Assembly: GCA_002838815.1 (NCBI GenBank)
Contig: LQGW01000051.1
Location: 41,871-105,870 of the forward strand
DNA from: Clostridiaceae bacterium JG1575
GTDB lineage: Bacteria; Bacillota; Clostridia; Clostridiales; Clostridiaceae
DNA: 64,000 nt
Direction of reading: 5' to 3'
The notes under the pieces were generated by a model. That model did no database searches, had not been told where the DNA came from, and worked only from the letters and a program-made list of their open reading frames with translations. Position numbers and translations under genes: made by a program. Of the stretch, positions 28,090 through 36,300 are shown piece after piece (the stretch's first letter is position 1; each line of letters starts with the position of its first letter).

Positions 28090-28332
28090 GAAGACATCCT
28101 CTTGTGTGCGTATAACTCATGGATATTCAACCTACATAACATATTCGGGATTTCAAAAGACCGTCAACCTCGTCAGTATTCACTTTTACCTAGAAGACAA
28201 GGGTTGCCGTGACGGAGCCCCACCTGCAGGAGCAGGTATGAATAAATGAGGGAACGGCACAAGGGAATCAATCAAATAAAGTGTTGCTGCGTACCGCATT
28301 TTGCGGCCACCTCCCGCAGCAACACTTTTTGT
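28090..28332 (+). ncRNA. ssrS: Probable 6S RNA (ssrS)
   Basis: A transcript of about 240 bases is predicted between a TATAAT box and a strong terminator, with no reading frame. It folds as a long rod. CTTGTG near the 5' end pairs with CACAAG at about 28258-28263. CTCAT pairs with ATGAG, and ATTCA with TGAAT. A wide internal bubble follows, then an apical stem (CCGTCA with TGACGG). On the 3' side of the bubble ACCTGC/GCAGGT can form a small hairpin. This architecture and the CAACCTACATAACATATTCGGG-like block fit Firmicute 6S RNA, which binds the RNA polymerase-sigma A holoenzyme. The family call is from memory of the pattern. Confidence 0.6.
28279..28332 (+). terminator. Terminator of the 6S-like RNA
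   Basis: AAGTGTTGCTGCG at 28279-28291 pairs exactly with CGCAGCAACACTT at 28315-28327, with a nested ACCGC/GCGG hairpin, followed by T runs. Confidence 0.85.
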
Positions 28333-28340
28333 TTGTTTTT

Positions 28341-28731
28341 AACGCCTCTTGGTCCAGGGAGCGTCGCTTTTGAACCAGAAACTACGACCGGTCAGGCACC
28401 GTGCGGATTCGATGCCGCGATCCATGCGATCCACAACGGGGCCCCCTATCGTAACGAAGAACGCAGTGGGGTCCAAGCAATGGTCTCGACGACAACAATG
28501 AGCGTTGACGCCTCGTAAGGATCCCTCGGAACCCTTTGATGGGACCTGAACCTAAGGGGAGGAGTCCATGGACGCCCCCCCGGCAGGATTAAAATGATTT
28601 TTTAGGGGGACCTTGGATTTGATCGACTTTCACAACAAACCCGCGGTTCGGTGCCCCGCCCTTTGTTTTTTTTGATATACTCAGATGTGATTGGTCCTTA
28701 AAAAGTTTGGATCAACCAGAGGAGCCGCAAA
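28341..28731. other. Gene-free stretch before the DUF896 gene
   Basis: About 390 bases with no frame I can support. The last 60 bases carry a probable promoter (TGATATACT near 28673-28681) for the DUF896-hprK-fur operon. The rest holds short inverted repeats only. Confidence 0.4.
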
Positions 28732-29010
28732 ATGGAAAAAGGGAAGAACCGGTTGGAGGATTTGCCGCTGGATCAGCTGATTGAAGGCATCAACCAATTC
28801 ACCGCCGCCGCAAGAGTGCGTCCCTTAACGGGGGAAGAAGAACATGAGCGGGCACGCTATCGAAAAGAATACCTTCGGCGTATCGGCGCGAATTTGCGGA
28901 TGACGCTGGATCACACCGATATTCAATATCAAGAGGAACTCCCCCGGGGGCAAAGCCCTGCCGAGGGCTTTGAGGGACGCTATGGCAGTAACGGTACAAA
29001 AATTAATTGA
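28732..29010 (+). CDS. DUF896 family protein (YnzC-like)
   Basis: 92-residue protein with the DUF896 signature LTGEEEHERARYRKEYLRRIGANLRMTL (residues 33-60), a helical hairpin found in small Firmicute proteins such as YnzC. The biochemical function is unknown. GAGGAG lies seven bases before the ATG. It overlaps hprK by 29 bases. Confidence 0.82.
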   Translation: MEKGKNRLEDLPLDQLIEGINQFTAAARVRPLTGEEEHERARYRKEYLRRIGANLRMTLDHTDIQYQEELPRGQSPAEGFEGRYGSNGTKIN

Positions 29011-29923
29011 CGATTTTGATTTAGAGGTGCTGGTCCCCGGGGCGGAAGACAACCTCATCAAGGTACAGGACGTCAATCGTCCGGGCCTGCAACTGGCGGG
29101 CTTTTACAATTATTACGACAATGAGCGCATTCAGGTCATTGGCAATGGGGAGTGGAGCTTTCTTGACGAGTTGGATCCCGTATTGCGAAAAAAACGCCTG
29201 CAGCGCTATTTTCGCAAAGCCATTCCCTGCATGATCATCACTCGTCGCCTTCAGCCGCATCCCGAGCTGTTGGATGCCGCGCAGAAAAGCCGCCAATGGG
29301 TGCTGCGCACCTCCATGAGTTCTTCGAGGTTCATCTCTAAAATCACCATGTATTTGGCCAACGAGATGGCTCCGGAGGTCCGCATGCACGGCGGACTCAT
29401 TGACGTTCACGGGATCGGAGTGCTCATCACGGGGGACTCCGGCGTTGGAAAATCCGAAGCCACCTTGGAGCTGATTCGCCGGGGACACCGCTTGATCTCC
29501 GACGATGCGGTGGACATTCGGGAGGTGGATGGCGTTTTGACGGGCTACTGCCCTGAAATCACCTTCGGCATGATCGAAGTCCGAGGCATGGGCATCATTG
29601 ACATCACGCAACTCTACGGCCTCTCCAGCACCTCCCAGGAAAAGAATCTGGATCTCATCATCCATCTGCAGCGCTGGGAAGGGGAAGAAGAGGGCGTCTA
29701 TGATCGTTTGGGCATCAACGAATACCAAAACATCCTAGGCGTCGACGTCAAGCGGCTGAACATTCCGGTGCGTTCTGGGCGCAACATTGCCATCATCATT
29801 GAGGCCGCCGCGGCCAACTACCGCTACTCCAAAACCGCCCGACTCTCCCCAAGTCAAATCATCGACCAGCGTTTTGCCGACATTCCAGAACGAGAGCATT
29901 CATCAGAGAGGAAGTCCAAATGA
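28982..29923 (+). CDS. hprK: HPr kinase/phosphorylase
   Basis: Bifunctional enzyme that phosphorylates or dephosphorylates the regulatory Ser of HPr in carbon-catabolite control. Of 313 residues, the N-terminal domain covers 1-130. The C-terminal kinase has the P-loop GDSGVGKSEATLEL (about 153-166), the LISDDAVDI segment and the HprK signature EVRGMGIIDI. Start ATG 28982 follows GAGGG by five bases; a TTG at 28970 is in frame but lacks a site. Overlaps both neighbours, so DUF896, hprK and fur form one operon. Confidence 0.95.
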   Translation: MAVTVQKLIDDFDLEVLVPGAEDNLIKVQDVNRPGLQLAGFYNYYDNERIQVIGNGEWSFLDELDPVLRKKRLQRYFRKAIPCMIITRRLQPHPELLDAAQKSRQWVLRTSMSSSRFISKITMYLANEMAPEVRMHGGLIDVHGIGVLITGDSGVGKSEATLELIRRGHRLISDDAVDIREVDGVLTGYCPEITFGMIEVRGMGIIDITQLYGLSSTSQEKNLDLIIHLQRWEGEEEGVYDRLGINEYQNILGVDVKRLNIPVRSGRNIAIIIEAAAANYRYSKTARLSPSQIIDQRFADIPEREHSSERKSK

Positions 29924-30342
29924 TCAAGAACACCGACATTTTTTTAAGGGAGCATGGGATCAAGCCCAGTTATCAACGCAAGCGCATTTACGAATACTTG
30001 AACGAGCATCGCATCCATCCCACCGCTAACGACATCTACACGGCCCTGGTCGGGGAGATTCCCACTCTCTCCAAGGCCACGGTATACAACACCATGAATT
30101 TATTTGCGCGTTGCGGCCTAGTGGACGTTATTCCCATCGAGGGCCATGAGGCAAGGTTTGATCCGCATCCCGAAGCGCCGCACGCTCATTTTCGCTGCAC
30201 CTGCTGCCAAAAAGTTTATGACGTGCCCCTCTCTTTTCCCGAGGAGGCCATTGAGGAAGCCTTAAGTCAGTGCCAAATTGATACCTTCAACATCAATTTC
30301 ACGGGCGTCTGCAAGGAATGCCTTGCCCGTAACGAGGCATAG
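29920..30342 (+). CDS. perR: Fur-family regulator, PerR-like
   Basis: 140-residue metal-dependent repressor. The N-terminal winged helix (1-80) contains the recognition helix LSKATVYNTMNLF. The dimer domain has metal-site candidates in FDPHPEAPHAHFRC, and two CxxC pairs (CTCC, CKEC) for the structural zinc. The HPTANDIYTAL and RFDPHPEAPHAHF pattern is closest to PerR, the peroxide sensor, but Fur or Zur cannot be excluded. The ATG overlaps the hprK stop. Catalase, a ferritin-like protein and a palindromic Fur-like box in the window are plausible targets. Confidence 0.82.
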   Translation: MIKNTDIFLREHGIKPSYQRKRIYEYLNEHRIHPTANDIYTALVGEIPTLSKATVYNTMNLFARCGLVDVIPIEGHEARFDPHPEAPHAHFRCTCCQKVYDVPLSFPEEAIEEALSQCQIDTFNINFTGVCKECLARNEA

Positions 30343-30365
30343 AGAACCCTTCCTGGGCAAAATAT

Positions 30366-30401
30366 AAAAAACACCGAGAGGACCTCCTTTCGGTGTTTTT
30401 T
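30366..30401 (+). terminator. Terminator of the DUF896-hprK-fur operon
   Basis: AAAAACACCGA pairs with TCGGTGTTTTT, with an internal GAGG/CCTC, ending in six T. Confidence 0.88.
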
Positions 30402-30462
30402 CATGGGCCTTGCTTTTTTTGTCGTTCTTTGTCGGGGCAAGGCGTAAAAGGGCGTTGGGGGG

Positions 30463-31203
30463 TTAAGGGGCTGCGGTGTCCAGGATGGAGGAATCGGTTG
30501 CGGCCGTCCGAAACAGCGCCTTACGGATTAGAAGATAGAGACTCAAAAGTGCAAGGATCAAGAGGCCAACCCCCCAAGGGGCGAGGGCAAAAAGCGGAGT
30601 TTCATCCAAAAATCGGGACAAAAGCACGTTCAATAGAACGCTCAAGGCGAGAAGGCCGTAGGAGATGAAGGTGGGATTCAACGCGACCTTGCCGCTGGCG
30701 GAGAAATAGTCGCGTTTCTCCCAGAGGTTGTCTTGGTCGATGCGGTTCAACAGAACATAACAAAAGACACACACCAGCCACAAAAAATTGATTTCGGAGC
30801 GCTTGGGCATCCAAAACCAAGGGGAAGAGGGGGCTAAAGGGGTCAAAAACAACTGGGTGGAAAGGGAGCGGGCGAGGCTCAGCCCGACAAAAGCCAAGGG
30901 CAAAAGGCCCCACAGTTGGAAGGCTTGCGCCCGGCGCTCGGAGGGAGTTGTGGGCGGGATCCTTCGAGCCTCTTCGTCCACATAGGCCTCCAATTCACCA
31001 CCGAAGGTATGTTCCAGAGCGCGACCTTCATCCTGAGCCGCCACAGCCTTTTTCAAAAGGTCATACAGCAGGATCTCCTGATTGATGGGGGTTAGGTCTT
31101 TTTGTCGGACATAGTGTGTGAGGTCCGTCATCCGGTAATCATTTTTTACGGAAAGGCGGAGGGTGAGTTCTTTATTTTTCTGGCGGATCTCATTGAGGCG
31201 CAT
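30463..31203 (-). CDS. Uncharacterised four-helix membrane protein
   Basis: 246-residue protein. The first ~95 residues are hydrophilic, helical and charged (MRLNEIRQKNKELTLRL...). Four hydrophobic segments follow at about residues 95-115, 138-152, 180-200 and 207-227. The layout recalls DUF1129/DUF1048-type proteins with an N-terminal cytoplasmic domain, but I cannot assign the family. It is the last gene of the minus-strand cluster starting at 38121, 114 bases after the PHP gene with a hairpin between. Confidence 0.6.
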   Translation of the reverse strand: MRLNEIRQKNKELTLRLSVKNDYRMTDLTHYVRQKDLTPINQEILLYDLLKKAVAAQDEGRALEHTFGGELEAYVDEEARRIPPTTPSERRAQAFQLWGLLPLAFVGLSLARSLSTQLFLTPLAPSSPWFWMPKRSEINFLWLVCVFCYVLLNRIDQDNLWEKRDYFSASGKVALNPTFISYGLLALSVLLNVLLSRFLDETPLFALAPWGVGLLILALLSLYLLIRKALFRTAATDSSILDTAAP

Positions 31204-31279
31204 GGCAAAATCTCCTTTTGGGTCGCTGCCCGCTGGGGGCTTTTAGAAAAGATTTAAACCATCTTAATCCATGGAAAGG

Positions 31280-31319
31280 AAATGAGCAAGGCACCCCAAC
31301 AAAAAACGGATTGCTCATT
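31280..31319. repeat. Inverted repeat at the PHP gene stop codon
   Basis: AATGAGCAA at 31280-31288 is the exact reverse complement of 31311-31319. No T run follows on the minus strand, so attenuation or RNA processing is as likely as termination. Confidence 0.5.
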
Positions 31320-32133
31320 AGAGGCCCAGACGGTGGAGAAGAGGCTGTAAATCTTTGGGGGAGAAGGGGACGGTGCCCAGACGACCATGCTTTTCGTCGT
31401 GGGGGCGTCCGTGATCGTCTGAACCGCAGCTCATCATCAGATGGCGTTCCAGGCAAAGGGCTCGAAACCGAGCCGTCTGCTCTGGCGTGTGGGCAGGATA
31501 GTAGACTTCCACTCCGTCTAGGGAAAAGCGGCAAAGCGCTTCCAACGGCGTCTTATAGAGCCCTGGGTGAGCTAAAAAGACAAGGCCGCCGCAGGAGCGT
31601 AAGAGAGCCACCCCTTGAGGTACGGATAAAAAGGAAGCCGGCAGATAGGCCTTCGACGGCGGGCTGAGGTAGCGCTCAAAGATTTGCTGCAAGGAATAGG
31701 GATGATCTTTTTGAATCAGTTCCGCCAGGTGCGCTCGGCTGAAGCTCGCCTCCTCCCGCGTCAAAAACGGAGCGGGATCGATGTGGATGTCATAATATTG
31801 GGCCAGTCGACGGACCATTTCCAGGCCTCGAGTGCGCCGCTTGTCGCGAAAGTCGGCTAAGGCCGACAAAAGGGCTTTGGGTAGGGGCTTTTGAGGGTCA
31901 AAGTAGCCCAAGAGATGGATGTTCTCGCCCGCATGGCGGCAGGAGAGCTCAATGCCGGGAATCACTTGAAAGAATCCCTGGGCTAAGGCGGTGAGGGCTT
32001 CGAGGTTGGCTAGGGTGTCGTGGTCGGTGAGGGAGAGCACCTCAAGGCGTTGCGAACGAGCCGTGTCAAAGAGGGTTTGGGGCGTATAAAGGCCGTCTGA
32101 GGCGGTGGAATGACAATGAAGATCGAGGTTCAT
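31318..32133 (-). CDS. PHP-domain phosphoesterase
   Basis: 271-residue metal-dependent phosphoesterase of the PHP superfamily. Ligands in order: HCHSTASDG (residues 6-14), LTDHDTL (about 36-42), PGIELSC (Glu, about 61), LAHPG (about 195) and CGSDDHG (about 241). This is the compact form related to 3',5'-nucleoside bisphosphate/oligoribonucleotide phosphatases (YciV/RNase AM), so a nucleotide substrate is likely. It overlaps the upstream dehydrogenase-like gene by four bases, so it belongs to the same operon. Confidence 0.85.
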   Translation of the reverse strand: MNLDLHCHSTASDGLYTPQTLFDTARSQRLEVLSLTDHDTLANLEALTALAQGFFQVIPGIELSCRHAGENIHLLGYFDPQKPLPKALLSALADFRDKRRTRGLEMVRRLAQYYDIHIDPAPFLTREEASFSRAHLAELIQKDHPYSLQQIFERYLSPPSKAYLPASFLSVPQGVALLRSCGGLVFLAHPGLYKTPLEALCRFSLDGVEVYYPAHTPEQTARFRALCLERHLMMSCGSDDHGRPHDEKHGRLGTVPFSPKDLQPLLHRLGL

Positions 32134-33368
32134 GGTCGGGCATCATCCCCTGTGATGCGAAATTGCGAGAGTTCTTGAAGGGTCTGCTGGAGACGCTCTT
32201 CAAAAGCAGGATCTAACGGCAGGGCTTCATACTCTGTAAAGCCATCGACCTTGCGGTTTTTGGCGCCAAAATAGACGCCGCCCAAAAGAGTGCTGGAGTA
32301 GTGCCACTCGCCTTTGAAGTAGGAGAGGATGGACAAAGCGCCTGAGGAAAAGGCCGGGGCCACGTAGGGCTTGAACCCCAGGGCACGGATGGCGAGATTT
32401 TCGTGGAGGGTAGCCTCCGTCAGTTCAAGAGAGCGCTGGGGGTCATAGGTTTTCCAGTCGTTCAAAACCTGGAGGCCACTCCCGTGGGGGCCATAGACTC
32501 GAAGGTTCACCGTTGGGTAGCCCAAGCGAGCGGCGTGGTAGCGGGCTCGGGCGTTCATGACGCCCAGGCCGAAGCCTCGAATTTGATCGCTTTGCAGTCC
32601 CCCCTCGGCGAGCGCCGCCATGCAAAGAGGATCCACGGGATCGGACACAATGAAAAAATCTCCCGAAAAATTGGCCTCTCGGGCCTCACGCACATAGTCC
32701 AACAGGATGCGGCGGTTGGCCGAAAACTGAGTGAGGCGCACGTCCTTTGTCGCTTCGTCGCCCAGGGGAGGAACCCCTGCGGAGACGCAAAAGAGGAAGG
32801 CGTCCATGGTGAAAAGCTCCTCTTTTGTCAGACGGCGAACCGGCGGGAAGGGTCCGCCCTCCACGGCGTCAATCTGAGAAACCTCCCGAAGCCAGCGCTC
32901 GGCCTTTTGGTCCTCTCGGTCATAAATACCGATCTCTTGCAACACGCCCCCGCCCAAGAGGCGAAGACCCATAAGAAGGGTAGCGCCCACATCACCCAAT
33001 CCGCAAAGGGCCACACGGGGCGCGGTACCCTTTTTCACCGGATCGGGCCACACGGCGACGTTGGTCAGGGAAAGGGGGGAGCCGGAGGCGGCAAGGGTAC
33101 GGTAAATGGAAGCGTCTGCCGCGTCCTCTTCTTTTGGGGGCGCCTTCAAAAGACCCAAGGGGCCTCGATCCAAAAAGCTTAGGTCATCGACGCGAAGGCG
33201 GCTGGGCAATCCGGGCTCATCCATCAAAAGAGACAAGGGCTCGCCCAGAAAGGTTTTGAGGTCAAGCAAGGGGACCGCATGGAGACGGTCGCCGGCTTTT
33301 TTGAGAATTTGGTCCACATAGCGGTCGGGAATAAGACAAGGTACTCCTTCAAAGGTGCAGGTGTACAT
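32130..33368 (-). CDS. Lactate/malate dehydrogenase-like protein with extra N-terminal domain
   Basis: 412 residues. The first ~115 match nothing I recognise. Residues 118-128 (RVALCGLGDVG) open a Rossmann fold that continues like the L-lactate/malate dehydrogenase family: SDPVDPLCMAA corresponds to the NPVDxxT block, and YGPHGSG to the catalytic-His GxHG block. The Asp/Arg pair expected before it (VLDxxRFR) is replaced by VMNARARYH, so the substrate may differ or catalysis may be lost. It starts 10 bases after the giant multidomain gene and overlaps the PHP gene, pointing to one functional unit. Confidence 0.72.
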   Translation of the reverse strand: MYTCTFEGVPCLIPDRYVDQILKKAGDRLHAVPLLDLKTFLGEPLSLLMDEPGLPSRLRVDDLSFLDRGPLGLLKAPPKEEDAADASIYRTLAASGSPLSLTNVAVWPDPVKKGTAPRVALCGLGDVGATLLMGLRLLGGGVLQEIGIYDREDQKAERWLREVSQIDAVEGGPFPPVRRLTKEELFTMDAFLFCVSAGVPPLGDEATKDVRLTQFSANRRILLDYVREAREANFSGDFFIVSDPVDPLCMAALAEGGLQSDQIRGFGLGVMNARARYHAARLGYPTVNLRVYGPHGSGLQVLNDWKTYDPQRSLELTEATLHENLAIRALGFKPYVAPAFSSGALSILSYFKGEWHYSSTLLGGVYFGAKNRKVDGFTEYEALPLDPAFEERLQQTLQELSQFRITGDDARP

Positions 33369-33378
33369 GTTGGCTCCT

Positions 33379-36300
33379 TTATGGGGTGGGGGGAGAGAAG
33401 AGACCCTCTAAGCGCACAAGCGCTTCGAGGTTATTGGCAAGGTAGGTGGAGGGGCTTTGAGACAGATCGTATTGGTTGCCGGGGCCAAGATCCAGAGCCC
33501 GAGGAATCGTCAGCACCTGTCCTAAATTCATCAACGTCAGCTTTCGATCGTAGATTCTGTTAAACTCCGATTCGATGACGGAAAAGATGGAGAGGGCATT
33601 TTCATGGGCCGTACACGAGAGGGCATAAAGCTGTGGTGCGGAACGGTCCTTCAAAAAGGAAGGGGCCGTATAAGGCAAGATGAGGTTGATGCTGGGTAAA
33701 AGGTTTCGCTCTGGGAAGCGGCCCCGCCACAGGGCATCGCCCCCTAAGAAGGGGTAGAGCTGGTTTTCATTGAACCAAGCCCGCATGCGGGGGAAATAAT
33801 AGACGGAATGCACGCGGTAGCCGGCGCTTTCCATGAGGTCCTTGCCCCGAGCGCTCATGATGCCGCAGATGATGCGGCGTACCTTCAGGTGATGCTTTTT
33901 CAGCAAAGGATCCAAGGCCTTCATACGGTAGCCTTTATGCAAGATCGTATCCACGAGAATCAGGTCCTTGCGGAAGGATTTGATGGTTTTCACCTGGTTC
34001 TCAAGGTTCAGGTAGAAGGGGAGCTCCCGGATGGAAAAATGCTGGAGGTCTGCTTCAAAATATTTTTCCGTGTGCAGCGCCTTGGTGACGGTATTGGGGA
34101 CCAGATAATCCTCCAAGAGATCCCCATAGGGCACGCACATGGCGCCTCCGAGGGTGCGGGGCACCGTGGGGGTCATGGGGACTTTATTTTCCGCCGTGAT
34201 TTTTCGGATCATGGCTTGGTGGAGCATGAAGGGCTCCAAGGGGATGATGGCTTCTCCCGGGAAGAGCGCGCCCAAGGCCGACTGCAGGCGAACCCTTGCC
34301 TTAGCAATGGTTTGTTGCACCAAGGGATTGGAGCGGAAGGGTTCTTTTAAGATGTTCTCCATATCGAGGTTGAGGGCCACAGGGGTGGTCATATTCACGA
34401 GGTAAAAACCCTCGTCGCCTTTTTCATAGCGGGTGAAATTGTAGAGGGAAAGGTTGTCTTCAAAGGCTGGATCTTTAAGGGGAAGTTTTGGGTGGAACAG
34501 GCAGTATTCATAGTCCTTGGCGATTAAAAAGGCGAGGGTTTCCGTCAAAAGAATCTGGTGGTGGTTTCGACCATCCTTCAGCGGCAAAACCGCGGCAAAG
34601 TCCACAGTGGCCAGACGGCCTAGGCTCGTGTGGCGCAGGGCATCCGCCAAAGCCACGTCCCCGATTTCCTTATAATACATGGAGGTGCGAGTCCAATGCA
34701 CCAAGGCGAGCCCGACCAAGGTGCCTTGCAGGCAGTCCTTCAAAAGCAGCAGGCGGCCGGAGGGTTTGCGAAGGGTCTCTCGGATCAACTCTTCCAATGC
34801 CAAGGGGTCTTCGTAAAGCACCGACAAATCTTCGGTCAGCGCCTCTTCAATTTTCGTTGTGACGCGCAGCTCAAGATCTGGGAAGGAGGCCACGCGTTTG
34901 TCCACCCCGGCTTTTTGATAGAAGCCATTATCGTAGATGTAACGCTGCGCCAAGGGATCAATCAGGGTGGAAATATCTCGGTTTTCATCAATGTTGGCTC
35001 GGATTTGCGAGGAGCTGATGGTCTTTAAATCTCGGGGCAGTTGAAGGGGCGTCAGCTTAGGGAGGCGCTCGTTGAGCGCGCTGAGAACCTGAGTGTCTTC
35101 CTGACGTAAAAAGACGATGTGGGGCAGGCTTTGCACGAGGTGTGGGGTTTGGTAGGCGCTGGCGTTGAGCACGACGTCCGAACCGCAAAGAATGGCGACG
35201 TCTTGGCCCAGATGCTTTTGCAAAACACGCACATCGTTATCATTGGCGAGGTTTATGGGCAGGCTTTGGGGGAAGACGTAAAGATCCTCCTCTCCGGCCA
35301 CGGTCATGGCTAAAATTTGCCGGCGCACGCCGTTGGGCAGCGTTTTTTTCGACCAGGAGAATTCATCCACCGCGAGGTAGACTTCATAGCCCATATCCCG
35401 CAAGAGCCTGGCGATGGCTCCGTGGGAGCGCGTAAAGGGATCAAAGGTTCCGGCGAAGAAGGCATAGCGTTTTTGGTCGCGCACCTTCAGCGCCCCAAAA
35501 TCCTGCTCGTAGTCGCCCATGAAGCGATAGATGTGGTTGAAGGCGGCTGCATTGCTCATAAAGGTCAGGCCGTCTTTTTCGCCTTCTCGAGAGAGCACCA
35601 CCATTTTCTTAGCCATGTCCTGGAAGAAGGTGGCTTTTTTCTCCATGGAAAGGGTGGGGTTGGCAAAAATTTGCCGGCCCAGAACCGTCATGGCGGTATA
35701 GCGGACCTGGGCGCTGGGGTCCGCCAAAGTGCCCATGAGCATGGAGGTCAGTGTTTTTAAATGCTCTTTTGTATGCTCTTTGGCGAAGCGGTTCTCAAAC
35801 TGACGATAGTAGGCCAGCGCGACGCCTGTGGTTTTTAAAATCAGGCCTTTCAATTCGGGCTTGGCCGCTTTGATTTTCTCCGCCATATCCTCTAAGAGCT
35901 CGTTGAGCTCGCGATCTTCCAAAAAGAGCATGGCGCGTCCTAAATAGTAGGGGATGTATTCCGTGAAGCGCTGCCCTTCAATTTCCAACGCCCGTAGTAG
36001 TTCTACGGCGACTTCATTGCGTTCAAAGGCGTTGAGGTGCGGCAATAAGGCCAAAAGCGCATCCCCAGCGCTGCGGCGGACCGTCTCATAGGCGGAGACT
36101 TTCATGATGTTGCAAAAGTGGAAGGCGGTGTTGATGGTGGAGATTTCTTCTCGGGTAATGCTATAGAAGGATAATAGTTTTAGCTGATTGCGCTTGAGGC
36201 TCCAGTGGGTCGCCGTTTTGAGGTTGGAGAGAAAAATCAATGCAATGCGATCCGCACCTGAGCGAAGCATGGCAAAGAGCTCGTTGTGCTCGGTCGGGGA

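Noticed and set aside
28246..28518. 90-codon plus-strand frame overlapping the 6S-like RNA terminator
   Set aside because: It reads through a strong hairpin terminator, has no ribosome site and no family resemblance.
29021..29728. 235-codon open frame on the minus strand
   Set aside because: Antisense to hprK, which is certain from its P-loop and signature.
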